From positions 1 to 64,000 of the forward strand of contig NZ_JAAWWS010000139.1 of NCBI RefSeq assembly GCF_012272825.1: a stretch of DNA of 64,000 nt. Reading direction: 5' to 3'. The stretch's first letter is position 1. Every line of letters begins with the position of its first letter. The translations under genes and the position numbers were made by a program. This DNA is from Wenzhouxiangella sp. XN79A (GTDB lineage: Bacteria > Pseudomonadota > Gammaproteobacteria > Xanthomonadales > Wenzhouxiangellaceae). Positions 34,101 through 42,945 of this stretch are shown one piece after another. Under the pieces are notes generated by a model. It saw only the letters and a program-made list of their open reading frames with translations. It made no database searches and had not been told where the DNA came from.

Positions 34101-35783
34101 TCAGTCGCTTTCCGCGCGGTACTTCTCGCGCAGCCGGTTGCGGATGGCGATCGCGGTGAGGTTCAGGATGAGGATCAGCAGCACCAGCGTCAACGCGGTG
34201 GCGTAGACCAGCGGCCGCGCCGCCTCGACGTTCGGGCTCTGGAAGCCGACATCGTAGATGTGGAAGCCCAGGTGCATGATCTTGCGTTCCAGGTGCACAT
34301 ACGGGAACTCGCCATCGACCGGCAGGCTGGGCGCGAGCTTGACCACGCCGACCAGCATCAGCGGCGCGACCTCGCCGGCCGCACGCGCCACGGCCAGGAT
34401 CAGCCCGGTCATCATCGCCGGGGCCGACAGCGGCACGACCACCTTCCACAGCGTTTCCCACTTGGTTGCGCCCAGCGCCAGCGAGCCTTCGCGGATGGTC
34501 CGAGGAATCCTGGCCAGGCCCTCCTCGGTCGAGACGATGACCACCGGCAGCGTCAGCAGCGCCAGGGTCAACGAGGCCCAGAACAGGCCGGGCGTACCGA
34601 AGGTCGGCGCCGGCAGCCGCTCGGGATAGAACAGGTCGTCGATGGTGCCGCCGAGCAGGTAGACGAAGAAGCCGAGACCGAACACGCCGAACACGATCGA
34701 CGGCACGCCGGCCAGGTTGTAGACCGACACGCGGATGATCTTCAACAAGGTGCCCTGGCGGGCGTACTCGCGCAGGTAGATCGCGGCCAGCACGCCGAAC
34801 GGCGTCACCAGCACCGACATGATCAGCACCATGACGACCGTGCCGAAGATCGCCGGGAAGATCCCGCCCTCGGTGTTGGCCTCGCGCGGGAATCCGGTCA
34901 GGAAGTCCTTGATCCGGTGGCCGTAGAACGCGATCTTGCCGGGCAGGCCGAGCGCGTTGTTCTTCGACGCCATCACGACAGTGGCCAGCGGAATCCGCAC
35001 CTCGGTGCCGTCGGCGGTCCGGGCGATCAGGGTGTCCCGCTCGTTCTGTTCGAACAGCTGATTGCGCTCGACCCGGATATCGGCGAAGCGGCGATCGAGC
35101 TCTTCGCTCCGGGCCTCGAGGTCGGCCTCGCGCGCGCTGCGCTCGGCGCCGTCGATGCCCTGCAGGTCCATCCGGCGACGCTCGAGGCGGATCTTCTCGA
35201 TGCCGCTGTTGATCGCGCCGATGTCGACCTTCTCGAGCCGGCGGATCCGCTGGTGCAGCTCGTTGGAGCGGCGGATGGCGTCCTGCAGCGCCGGCCACAG
35301 CGCCTCGCCCTCGATCCGCCGCTCGCCCGACTCCAGCGCGACGGGGAAGCCGTAGAAGTTGCCCCACTCGCGGCGCTCGACCCGCATCGCATCCTCGGGG
35401 TAGCTGCGCTCGCCGAGCTGCGACTCGAGGAACCACACGAAGTCGCGACCGGTCACGTCGCGGTTGCCGAGCTTGAACAGGTAGCGGGTGACCAGCGCCT
35501 GGTCGTCGGGGATCTCCGTGCCGGCCTCGCGGATGCGCTGGGCAGGCAGGGTTTCGACGTCGGTCTGGACCCCGAGCACCGGACGGATCTCGCCGTCGAC
35601 CGACACGCTGGTCTGGATCAACGGCGCCGGCCAGAAATGACCGAAGCCGCGCACCGCGATCAGCAGGAACAGGCCGACGACCATGATCAGCGAAATGGCC
35701 AGGCCGCCGCCGATCATCCAGATCCAGGGATCGCCGGACTTGATCCAGGCGCGCGTGCTCGACGTTTCGGGAACCTTGCTCAT
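34101..35783 (-). CDS. pstA: Phosphate ABC transporter permease PstA, large-domain form
   Basis: Inner-membrane permease of the phosphate importer. At 560 residues it is nearly twice the E. coli PstA. One N-terminal helix (about 25-47) is followed by a periplasmic domain with a long charged, probably coiled-coil stretch (about 170-250, rich in RRLEKV- and EELDRRF-type heptads). The permease domain (about 300-555) includes the EAA loop [20 protein letters not shown]. Such enlarged PstA proteins occur in Pseudomonas and Vibrio. It follows pstC by 7 bp. Confidence 0.94.
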   Translation of the reverse strand: MSKVPETSSTRAWIKSGDPWIWMIGGGLAISLIMVVGLFLLIAVRGFGHFWPAPLIQTSVSVDGEIRPVLGVQTDVETLPAQRIREAGTEIPDDQALVTRYLFKLGNRDVTGRDFVWFLESQLGERSYPEDAMRVERREWGNFYGFPVALESGERRIEGEALWPALQDAIRRSNELHQRIRRLEKVDIGAINSGIEKIRLERRRMDLQGIDGAERSAREADLEARSEELDRRFADIRVERNQLFEQNERDTLIARTADGTEVRIPLATVVMASKNNALGLPGKIAFYGHRIKDFLTGFPREANTEGGIFPAIFGTVVMVLIMSVLVTPFGVLAAIYLREYARQGTLLKIIRVSVYNLAGVPSIVFGVFGLGFFVYLLGGTIDDLFYPERLPAPTFGTPGLFWASLTLALLTLPVVIVSTEEGLARIPRTIREGSLALGATKWETLWKVVVPLSAPAMMTGLILAVARAAGEVAPLMLVGVVKLAPSLPVDGEFPYVHLERKIMHLGFHIYDVGFQSPNVEAARPLVYATALTLVLLILILNLTAIAIRNRLREKYRAESD

Positions 35784-35790
35784 CGCGGAC

Positions 35791-38091
35791 TCACAGGCTG
35801 CTGTACCGGGCGCGCAGGCGCTGGCGGACCAGCTCGGCGATGGTGTTGACCAGGAAGGTCAGCGCGAACAGCACCAGCCCGGCCAGGAACAGGATCCGGT
35901 AGTGGGTCGAGCCGACCGCGGTTTCCGGCAGTTCCACGGCGATGTTGGCCGACAGCGTGCGCATGCCCTCGAAGATGTTGAAGTTGACGACCGGGCTGTT
36001 GCCGGTGGCCATCAGCACGATCATGGTTTCGCCGACGGCGCGACCGAAGCCGATCATCACCGCCGAGAAGATGCCCGGACTGGCGGTCAGCAGCACCACC
36101 CGGGTGACCGTCTGCCACGGCGTTGCGCCGAGCGCCAGCGAACCCTGGGTGAGGTGCCTGGGCACGGTGAACACCGCGTCCTCGGCGATCGAGAAGATCG
36201 TCGGGATGACGGCAAAGCCCATCGCGATGCCGACCACCAGGGCATTGCGCTGGTCGTAGGTAATGCCGATGTCGGTAAACCACTGCCGCATCGAGCCATC
36301 GAAGAACCAGATCTCGATCAGCGGCGAGAGCTGGACCAGGCCCCAGACCACCAGCGCGATGACCGGGATCAGGATCACCGCCTCCCAGCCCGGCGGAATC
36401 CGCAGCCGGATCGCGCGCGGCAGGCGGCTGAATGCCCAGGCCATCCCCAGAAACGCGGCCGGCAGGCCGATCAGCACGGTGAACACCGCCGGGATGTGGT
36501 TTTCGATGAACGGCGCCAGCCACAGGCCGGCGAGGAAACCGAGGATGACCGTCGGCAGGGCTTCCATGACCTCGATCGTCGGCTTGACGTAGCCGCGCAG
36601 TCGCGGCGCCATGAAGTACGCGGTGTAGATCGCACCGGCAATCGCCAGCGGAGTGGCGAACAGCATCGCGAACAGCGCCGCCTTGATCGTGCCGATCGTC
36701 AGCGGGACCAGCGAGAACTTCGGCTCGAAGCTGTCGGCCCCCGACGAGGCCTGCCAGACATAGTCCGGACCGCCCCGCCCTTCGTACCAGACCTTGCCCC
36801 ACAGCGCCTTCAGCGACGCTTCGGGATGGTTGTTGCGCACGTCGTGGACACTCAGCCGGCCGTCGGCGGACTCCACGACCAGCTTGTCGTCGACCGGCGA
36901 GATGCCGACCGAGACCAGCGGCGCATCGGAAATCGACTCCAGGAACATCGTCCGCGCCGAGGTGCCGTAGTGGAGCCCCAGCGCCCCGGAATCGTCGACG
37001 GCCGCGAAGCCCTTGCGGGTGTACTCCGGCTGGATCCGCGTGATCGCGCCGGGGTGCTGCTCGAAGTCGCGGACCCGGGTCAGCCGGAAGACATTGTCCC
37101 CGGCGTCCTGGTTCTCGTCGCGGACCAGGAACCACTGGCTGAGCCGACCCTCGGAGGTGCCGATGATCCACGAAAAGGTCCCGTTGAGCATCCTGAGCGC
37201 GGTCAGTTGTTCGCCGCCCTCGACGGCCCGGGCTTCATCGCGCAGCACGGCCGAGGCCGGATCGGAGATATCGAAATACAGCAGCCGGCCGCTGCGGTCG
37301 GCGCCGATCAGGGTCCACAGGTTCGCGGTCAGCTCCAGCAGGTCGAGCCGACCCTCGAGCTCGGGAAGCGTCCAGGCCTGGCGACTGACCTCGGTCTCGC
37401 CGGTCAAGAACGAGGTGCGCGTACGGAAGCGGACCAGCAGCAGCCGGCCGTCGTCGGTCTGCGCGGCGATGCCGGTGTCCTCGCCGGCCTTCTGCACCGC
37501 CAGAGCAACCAGCGGCCGGCCCTGCGGATCGATCACCAGCGGATCCTCGCCGAGCGGGAACTGCGGGTCGGGCAGTACCCGGCGCTGTTCGCCCTCGAAA
37601 TCCAGCCGGATCTCGTGGTCCACGACCAGCGCCGTACCGTCGGACAGGCCGTAAGCCACCCGGCGGGCGCGCGGCTCGGCCATCGCCACGGTGGTGACTT
37701 CCGTGCCGTCCGGCACGTCCAGCTCGACCCGCTGCAGCACCTCGCCGCTGGCCAGCGAGAAATAACTCAAGGTACCGCTGCGGCTGTAGCGCATGCCGAG
37801 CTCGTCGTACCGCTCCAGCATCATGCCGGCGACTTCGCCGTCGAACCGCGGCGCGACGCTGTAGCCGGCGACCGGCTCGACGTCGGCGCCGCGCAGCATC
37901 GGCAGCACCTCGCTGAACAGGTATACGAAGATCAGCGTCAGCGCCACGACCACGCCGCCGCCGCCGGCGCGCACCATCCAGCGCGCGGCACCGTCGGCAA
38001 GATAGCGCCGCCGGCGACGACGCGCCATCGCTTCGGCGCTGGGCAGCGAACTCGAAGCCGGGGTCAGAACGGGCGAACCGGGTGTGCTCAT
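35791..38091 (-). CDS. pstC: Phosphate ABC transporter permease PstC, large-domain form
   Basis: Partner permease of PstA, 766 residues against about 320 in E. coli. After a cytoplasmic tail and one helix (about 38-60) comes a periplasmic region of about 400 residues with repeated beta-strand patterns reminiscent of a propeller (GRLSVHDVRNNHPE near its end). The permease domain (about 467-760) has APRLRGYVKPTIEVMEALPT and the EAA loop [20 protein letters not shown]. The long periplasmic domain is shared with other gammaproteobacterial PstC proteins, but its role is unknown. A hairpin with a T-run lies just upstream, after pstS. Confidence 0.93.
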   Translation of the reverse strand: MSTPGSPVLTPASSSLPSAEAMARRRRRRYLADGAARWMVRAGGGGVVVALTLIFVYLFSEVLPMLRGADVEPVAGYSVAPRFDGEVAGMMLERYDELGMRYSRSGTLSYFSLASGEVLQRVELDVPDGTEVTTVAMAEPRARRVAYGLSDGTALVVDHEIRLDFEGEQRRVLPDPQFPLGEDPLVIDPQGRPLVALAVQKAGEDTGIAAQTDDGRLLLVRFRTRTSFLTGETEVSRQAWTLPELEGRLDLLELTANLWTLIGADRSGRLLYFDISDPASAVLRDEARAVEGGEQLTALRMLNGTFSWIIGTSEGRLSQWFLVRDENQDAGDNVFRLTRVRDFEQHPGAITRIQPEYTRKGFAAVDDSGALGLHYGTSARTMFLESISDAPLVSVGISPVDDKLVVESADGRLSVHDVRNNHPEASLKALWGKVWYEGRGGPDYVWQASSGADSFEPKFSLVPLTIGTIKAALFAMLFATPLAIAGAIYTAYFMAPRLRGYVKPTIEVMEALPTVILGFLAGLWLAPFIENHIPAVFTVLIGLPAAFLGMAWAFSRLPRAIRLRIPPGWEAVILIPVIALVVWGLVQLSPLIEIWFFDGSMRQWFTDIGITYDQRNALVVGIAMGFAVIPTIFSIAEDAVFTVPRHLTQGSLALGATPWQTVTRVVLLTASPGIFSAVMIGFGRAVGETMIVLMATGNSPVVNFNIFEGMRTLSANIAVELPETAVGSTHYRILFLAGLVLFALTFLVNTIAELVRQRLRARYSSL

Positions 38092-38106
38092 CGAGGGGGA
38101 CCTTCG

Positions 38107-38136
38107 AAAAAGCGGCGCGCCGATCGGGCGCGCCGC
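38107..38136 (-). terminator. Hairpin with T-run between pstS and pstC
   Basis: A perfect 10-bp stem (GCGGCGCGCC with GGCGCGCCGC, 5-base loop) is followed on the minus strand by five T residues. It sits about 25 bp after the pstS stop and 15-20 bp before pstC. It most likely works as a leaky terminator or RNA stabiliser, giving more binding protein than permease, a common design in ABC operons. Confidence 0.75.
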
Positions 38137-38160
38137 ACCGTTCGGATCAGCGTCGGGCCG

Positions 38161-39132
38161 TCAGAGCCCGAGCTGCTCGCGGATGCGCTCGGCCACCGGC
38201 GCCGGCAGCGGCACGTAGCCGTCGCGGGCAACCACTTCCTGGCCCTGGCGCGACAGCACCAACCGGAAGAACTCGCGCTCCAGCGGATTCAGCGGCGCGG
38301 TCGGCGGCTTGTTCACGTAGACGTACAGCAGACGAGCCAGCGGGTAGTCGCCGGTGACCGCGGTTTCTGCATCCGGGTAGACGCAGGCACCACCGCTCTC
38401 GGAGGCGACCTTCAGCATCTTGACGCTGGCGGTCATGTAGCCGATGCCGGAATAGCCGATGCCGTTGAGCGACTCCGACACGCCCTGCACCACCGAGGCC
38501 GAGCCCGGCTGCTCGTTGATGCCCGGCTTGAAGTCGCCACCGCACAGCGCATTGTCCTTGAAGAACCCGTAGGTCCCGGACACCGCGTTGCGGCTGTAGA
38601 GGGTGAAGTCGCGGTTGGCCCAGGCGCCTTCCAGGCCCAGGTCGCCCCAGCGGGACACGTCGTTCGGCGCACCGCAGCGGCGGCTGACCGAGAACACCGC
38701 GTCGATCTGAGGAATCGACAGACAGTCGACCGGGTTGTCCTTGTTGACCAGCACCACGATCGCGTCGATGCCGACGCCGACCGGGGTCGGCGGATAGCCG
38801 AAGCGTTCCTCGAACTCCTGGATCTCGTTGGAGCGCATCAGGCGGCTCATCGGGCCGAAGTTGGCCGTACCTTCGGTCAGCGCCGGCGGCGCGGTCGACG
38901 AGCCGGCGCCCTGGATCTGGATGTTGACGTTCGGGTAGATCTTCGCGAATTCCTCGGCCCACAGGGTCATCAGGTTGTTCAGCGTGTCGGAACCGATCGA
39001 CGACAGGTTGCCGGACACGCCGGAGACCGGCTCGTAGTCGGGAAGCGCCGGGTCGACCTCGGCACGGAGATGCGGGGCCGCGGACAGGGCGAGCGCAGCC
39101 GCCAGCCCGATGCTGATCTGCCTGAAATTCAT
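38161..39132 (-). CDS. pstS: Phosphate-binding periplasmic protein
   Basis: High-affinity phosphate receptor of the Pst importer, 323 residues. A Sec signal peptide ends near LRA in PHLRAEVD. The mature protein has the phosphate-binding segments [31 protein letters not shown] and [12 protein letters not shown]. The ATG at 39132 is chosen because GAGG lies 8 bases upstream and the signal peptide starts there. A Pho-box-like site lies 47 bp before it. It is the first pst gene after phoB-phoR. Confidence 0.95.
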   Translation of the reverse strand: MNFRQISIGLAAALALSAAPHLRAEVDPALPDYEPVSGVSGNLSSIGSDTLNNLMTLWAEEFAKIYPNVNIQIQGAGSSTAPPALTEGTANFGPMSRLMRSNEIQEFEERFGYPPTPVGVGIDAIVVLVNKDNPVDCLSIPQIDAVFSVSRRCGAPNDVSRWGDLGLEGAWANRDFTLYSRNAVSGTYGFFKDNALCGGDFKPGINEQPGSASVVQGVSESLNGIGYSGIGYMTASVKMLKVASESGGACVYPDAETAVTGDYPLARLLYVYVNKPPTAPLNPLEREFFRLVLSRQGQEVVARDGYVPLPAPVAERIREQLGL

Positions 39133-39178
39133 ACGGTTGACCTCATGAGTCTGGATGACTGAAACGTAGCGGTCATCG

Positions 39179-39196
39179 ATGACGACCTGATGACGC
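39179..39196 (-). promoter_or_regulatory. Pho box upstream of pstS
   Basis: On the minus strand the sequence is GCGTCAT-CAGG-TCGTCAT, two 7-base half sites 4 bases apart as in the PhoB consensus CTGTCAT-N4-CTGTCAT. Each half matches 5 of 7 bases. A TACGTT element about 11 bases further on could be the -10. It lies in the phoR-pstS gap and supports phosphate-starvation control of the pst genes. Confidence 0.7.
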
Positions 39197-39277
39197 ATCG
39201 AAGCCCGCGGGGACGCGTGATCCACGCGCCGGCGAAGTATGTGGCAGAAAAATGACAGTGCGGTTAAGGATACCGGA

Positions 39278-40597
39278 TCAGGCCGCGCCTTCGGCGTCGA
39301 TCAGGCCCCGGGTCCGATGGGCCGGAAACACGCAGCAGAATTCGCTGCCCTCGCCCGGCTCCGACTCGACCGTCAGGCGGCTGTCGTGGCGCTGCAGCAC
39401 GTGCTTGACGATCGCCAGACCCAGCCCGGTGCCGCCCTGCGATCGGCTGCGCGACGGGTCGACGCGATAGAAGCGCTGGGTGATGAACGGCAGGTGCCTG
39501 GCATCGATGCCGATGCCGTCGTCGACCACGCAGAACCGGGCCGTTCCGTCGCGATCCCGGTACCAGCGCACGCGGATGCGGCCGCCGCGGTCGGTGTAGC
39601 GGACCGCGTTGAAGACCAGGTTGGAAAAGGCGCTGTAGAGCTCGTTTTCGATGCCGGCCAGGCCGAGGGACTCGTCGAGGTCGACTTCGATCGTGCGTTC
39701 GCCGCCGGCCTGGGCCTCGGCATCGGCGACGATCCGGCGCACCAGGTCCGGGACCGGGACCGGCTGTTCGTCCGGCTCGCCCGGGGAATCGGTCTCGAGC
39801 CGGGACAGCTCCAGCAGGTCGTTGACCAGCGTGGCCATCCTCGTGCACTGGACCTGCATCTCCTGCAGCGGACCGTCCCAGATCTCGGGCACGGCCTCGT
39901 CCTCGGCCAGGTGCTCGAGATAGCCGCCGAGCACCGTCAGCGGCGAGCGCAGCTCGTGCGAGGCGTTGGCGACGAAGTCGCGCCGCATGTTCTGGAGCCG
40001 CTGGATCCGGGTGATGTCGCGCACCAGCATCAGGTACTGCCCCCTGCCGTACGGCACGATGCGAACCGACAGGGTGTGACCGAGCTGGGTCGGCGAAGCC
40101 ACGTCGACCGGGCGGCCGAAATCGCCCGAGCGCATGTAGGCGTCGAAGGCCGGGGCGCGCAGCAGGCTGGTGACCGGCTGGCCGAGGTCGCGGTTGCCGG
40201 CCAGCCCCAGCAGCCGGACCGAGGCGCTGTTGAACCAGGTAATCCGCCAGTCGGCGTCCAGCACCAGCGTGCCGTCGGGCATCGCGGCGGTGGACTCGCG
40301 GAACTCCCGGATGACCCGGGCCAGTCGCTTCTTGCGCTTGGCGTAGCGCCGTTGCAGCCGGTAGTAGTGCTCGAACACCTCCCCCCAGACACCCCAGGAC
40401 TGCGGCGGCTGACTCTGGCGACCGCTGCGCAGCCAGCCCTCGAGGCGCTGCATCTGGCGGATGTGGCGCAGGCCGGTGATGGCGAGCGCGACCGCCAGCC
40501 ACCAGCCGAACGCACCGCCGAACAGCAGCCAGACCAGGCCGGCCAGCCCGACCCACAGGCCGAGGAACAGGAATTCGGTCAGCCAGGCCGTGCGCAT
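39278..40597 (-). CDS. phoR: Phosphate regulon sensor histidine kinase
   Basis: Membrane sensor kinase that phosphorylates PhoB under phosphate limitation, with PstSCAB-PhoU giving the signal. The 439-residue protein has two adjacent N-terminal helices without a sizeable periplasmic loop, as in PhoR. A PAS domain (about 100-200) follows, then HisKA with His214 in [13 protein letters not shown] and an HATPase domain with N, G1 and G2 boxes ([36 protein letters not shown]). Its ATG overlaps the phoB stop (TGATG). The frame continues upstream through phoB, but that part is not protein-like. Confidence 0.95.
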   Translation of the reverse strand: MRTAWLTEFLFLGLWVGLAGLVWLLFGGAFGWWLAVALAITGLRHIRQMQRLEGWLRSGRQSQPPQSWGVWGEVFEHYYRLQRRYAKRKKRLARVIREFRESTAAMPDGTLVLDADWRITWFNSASVRLLGLAGNRDLGQPVTSLLRAPAFDAYMRSGDFGRPVDVASPTQLGHTLSVRIVPYGRGQYLMLVRDITRIQRLQNMRRDFVANASHELRSPLTVLGGYLEHLAEDEAVPEIWDGPLQEMQVQCTRMATLVNDLLELSRLETDSPGEPDEQPVPVPDLVRRIVADAEAQAGGERTIEVDLDESLGLAGIENELYSAFSNLVFNAVRYTDRGGRIRVRWYRDRDGTARFCVVDDGIGIDARHLPFITQRFYRVDPSRSRSQGGTGLGLAIVKHVLQRHDSRLTVESEPGEGSEFCCVFPAHRTRGLIDAEGAA

Positions 40598-41310
40598 CAG
40601 GCGCCCGGCGCCTCCGGGGAGAACCGGTAGCCGGCCCCGCGCACGGTCTGCAGGAACTTGTCGAAACCGAACGGCGCAAGCGCCTTGCGCAAGCGCAGTA
40701 CGTGCACATCGACGGTCCGCTCCTCGACGTAGACCCCCCCGCCCCAGACGTGGTCGAGCAGCTGCGACCGGCTGTAGACGCGATCCTGGTGGGTCATGAA
40801 GAACTTCAGCATGCGGAACTCGGTCGGCCCGAGTTCGACCGGCTGGCCATCGGCCAGCACGCGATGCGAGGCGAGATTCAGGACCAGCTGGCCGGCGGCG
40901 ACCTCGTCGCTGTCGCCCTCGGGCGCGGCCCGGCGGAGCACCGCGCGCATCCGGGCCAGCAACTCGCGGGCCGAGAACGGCTTGGTGATGTAGTCGTCGA
41001 CGCCGCTGTCGAGGCCGCGGACCTTGTCGTCCTCGGTCGAGCGCGCGGTCAGCATGATGACCGGAACGGTGCGGGTCAACTCGTCGCGGTTCAGGCTGCG
41101 CGCGAACTCGACCCCGCTGGTGTCGGGCAACATCCAGTCGAGCAGGATCAGGTCCGGCCGATGATCGGCGATCCGGACCCGCGCGGTCTGACAGTCGCCG
41201 GCCTCGATCACCTCGTAGCCGGATCGCTTCAGGTTGAAGACGATCATGTCGCGGATCGCGTCGTCGTCCTCGACCACCAGAACCTTCTTTTCCATCGCCT
41301 TGTTGCTCAC
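40597..41310 (-). CDS. phoB: Phosphate regulon response regulator
   Basis: OmpR-family regulator binding Pho boxes, 237 residues. The receiver domain (8-120) has the acidic pocket VEDDD, the phosphorylated Asp58 in LILLDWMLPD and Lys in YITKPFSARELL. The C-terminal winged helix (about 140-235) includes EFRMLKFFMTHQDRVYSRSQLLD. The start is a GTG at 41310 with a perfect AGGAGG 8 bases upstream. It is translationally coupled to phoR. A Pho-box-like site lies 35 bp upstream, so autoregulation is expected. Confidence 0.96.
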   Translation of the reverse strand: MSNKAMEKKVLVVEDDDAIRDMIVFNLKRSGYEVIEAGDCQTARVRIADHRPDLILLDWMLPDTSGVEFARSLNRDELTRTVPVIMLTARSTEDDKVRGLDSGVDDYITKPFSARELLARMRAVLRRAAPEGDSDEVAAGQLVLNLASHRVLADGQPVELGPTEFRMLKFFMTHQDRVYSRSQLLDHVWGGGVYVEERTVDVHVLRLRKALAPFGFDKFLQTVRGAGYRFSPEAPGA

Positions 41311-41344
41311 GCCGTGAACCTCCTGGGCATTGGACCAAGCGACG

Positions 41345-41362
41345 ATGACCGATCCATGACAG
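41345..41362 (-). promoter_or_regulatory. Pho box upstream of phoB
   Basis: On the minus strand CTGTCAT-GGAT-CGGTCAT; the first half site is a perfect match and the second has one mismatch to the CTGTCAT-N4-CTGTCAT PhoB site. A TCCAAT element about 10 bases downstream could be the -10. It lies in the short gap between the WYL regulator stop and the phoB GTG, so PhoB probably activates its own operon. Confidence 0.82.
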
Positions 41363-41386
41363 TTCCGGGTCGGGCGCGCGGCACGA

Positions 41387-42364
41387 TCATGACGCGGCGT
41401 CGTAGACCGCCCGCAGCCGGCGGGCCGCGTCGGCCACCTGCTCGCGCAGGAACGCCGGTGCCAGCACCTCGACGTCGGCGCCGTAGCGCAGCACGTCCAT
41501 GACCAGCTCGCGGCTCGAGCCGAACGGAAAACTCAGCTCCAGCGTGCCGTCCGCGGCGCGCTCGGCCTGCTGCTCGGCATGCCATTGTTCGTCGGCGGCC
41601 CAGCGCGCCGCCTCGGCGTTGAAGCGGAGCCGGGCGCGGTGTTCGGCCGGCCCGGAGAAGATGCCGTAGGCGCCGTCGAAATGATCGCGCAGCGCCGCGG
41701 CGTCGAGCTCCACGGTGGCCTGCTCGAGCGGCTGCAGCGCCTGGATGCGCTCCACGGCGAAGCTTCTCAACCCATCGGCATCGTGGCACCAGGCGTCGAG
41801 GTACCAGCGATCGCGGTAGGCGGTCAGCCGCTGCGGCGAGACGGTCCGCTCACTGACCTCGTCGCGGCGGCGGCCGTGGTAGCGGATCCTGAGCCGTTGG
41901 CGCTGGAACAGCGCCCGCAGCAGGTCCTCGAACAGCCGGCCCGGCACCGGGCGACCGGCATCGTGCCGGATGTGGATGCGCTCGGGATGGGCCGAGAAAT
42001 CGATGCCTTCCTGGTCGATCAGCTGGCTCATGCGCTGCTGCAGCATGTCCAGCTCGTCCTGCAGCAGGCCCGGTTGCACATTGGCCAGGATCTGGCGAGC
42101 GGTCAGCAGCGCCTGCAGTTCCTCCGGGCTGATCCACAGCCCCGGCAGTTCGAAGTTGCCGGCCAGCGAGCGGTCGTAGAAGAAATACCGGGTGTCCGGG
42201 TCCTGCTCCAGCGGCGCGCCGAGCACGTCGCGCAGTTCGGCAATCAAGCGGTACAGCGTGGCCTGGCTGCAACCCAGTTCCTCCATCAATTGCTGGCGCG
42301 ACACCGGCGTGCGGCGCTGCCGGAGGATGTCGTGGAGGTGATAGAGCTTCTCGCGGCGCGACAT
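41387..42364 (-). CDS. WYL-domain transcriptional regulator (YafY type)
   Basis: A 325-residue DNA-binding regulator. The N-terminal HTH (about 1-60: HLHDILRQRRTPVSRQQLME, then CSQATLYRLIAEL) is followed by a WYL domain with the name-giving residues in RDRWYLDAWCHDADGLRSFAVERI, and a C-terminal WCX region ending PAFLREQVADAARRLRAVY. WYL domains bind nucleic acid or nucleotide ligands. The target is unknown. It starts 13 bp after the zur gene stop and is probably co-transcribed with it, directly upstream of the phoB Pho box. Confidence 0.88.
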   Translation of the reverse strand: MSRREKLYHLHDILRQRRTPVSRQQLMEELGCSQATLYRLIAELRDVLGAPLEQDPDTRYFFYDRSLAGNFELPGLWISPEELQALLTARQILANVQPGLLQDELDMLQQRMSQLIDQEGIDFSAHPERIHIRHDAGRPVPGRLFEDLLRALFQRQRLRIRYHGRRRDEVSERTVSPQRLTAYRDRWYLDAWCHDADGLRSFAVERIQALQPLEQATVELDAAALRDHFDGAYGIFSGPAEHRARLRFNAEAARWAADEQWHAEQQAERAADGTLELSFPFGSSRELVMDVLRYGADVEVLAPAFLREQVADAARRLRAVYDAAS

Positions 42365-42377
42365 GCCAGGCGGGCCC

Positions 42378-42824
42378 TCAGGTGCCGCGGTTCCGGCAGT
42401 CGCGGCAGCGGCCGTAGATTTCCAGCACCTGGCGGGTCGGCTCGAAGTCCTGCTGGGCGGCGAACGCCTCCAGCTCGGGCGTGGCGACCCGTTCGGGCAG
42501 CTCGATGACCGAGTCGCAGTGCTCGCAGATCAGGAAGCGTCCCTGGTGGCGGTGCTCGGGGTGGAAGCAGCTGACGAACGCGTTGAGCGTTTCCAGCCGG
42601 TGGATGAAATGGTGCTCGAGCAGGAACTCCAGGGCGCGGTAGACGGTCGGCGGAGCGGCCGAGGGCTGCTCGGCCTTGAGCTGGTCGAGCAGCTCATAGG
42701 CCTTGACCGGGCCGTCGGCGGCCAGCACCAGTTCCAGCACGCGTCTGCGCGTCGGAGTCAGCCGCAGGCTGTCCTTGGCGCAGCGCTGCTCGATTTCTTC
42801 GATGACGTGATCGGCAGGCTGCAT
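42378..42824 (-). CDS. zur: Zinc uptake regulator, Fur family
   Basis: A 148-residue Fur-family repressor. The N-terminal winged helix contains RLTPTRRRVLELVLAADGPV and PPTVYRALEFLLEHHFIHRLE; the metal-sensing C-terminal half has FVSCFHPEHRHQGRFLICEHCDSV. A CXXC pair (CEHC) and a terminal CRDC supply the structural zinc site typical of Zur rather than Fur. The ATG at 42824 is chosen because the family N-terminus begins there. It precedes the WYL regulator by 13 bp. Confidence 0.88.
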   Translation of the reverse strand: MQPADHVIEEIEQRCAKDSLRLTPTRRRVLELVLAADGPVKAYELLDQLKAEQPSAAPPTVYRALEFLLEHHFIHRLETLNAFVSCFHPEHRHQGRFLICEHCDSVIELPERVATPELEAFAAQQDFEPTRQVLEIYGRCRDCRNRGT

Positions 42825-42945
42825 GAGCAGGATTCTAACGCAGCCCGCCGCGACCGGCCCGACGGACCGGGATGTTTCGCGAACGGGCGTGGTCCTGTCC
42901 CCTCGGCTCGAGACCGGTCCGGGCCGGTGGATCACCGGAGGCCGC

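Noticed and set aside
35683-39162. Frame of more than 1100 codons opposite pstA, pstC and pstS
   Set aside because: It spans three well-defined genes on the other strand and has no recognisable domain; a shadow frame.
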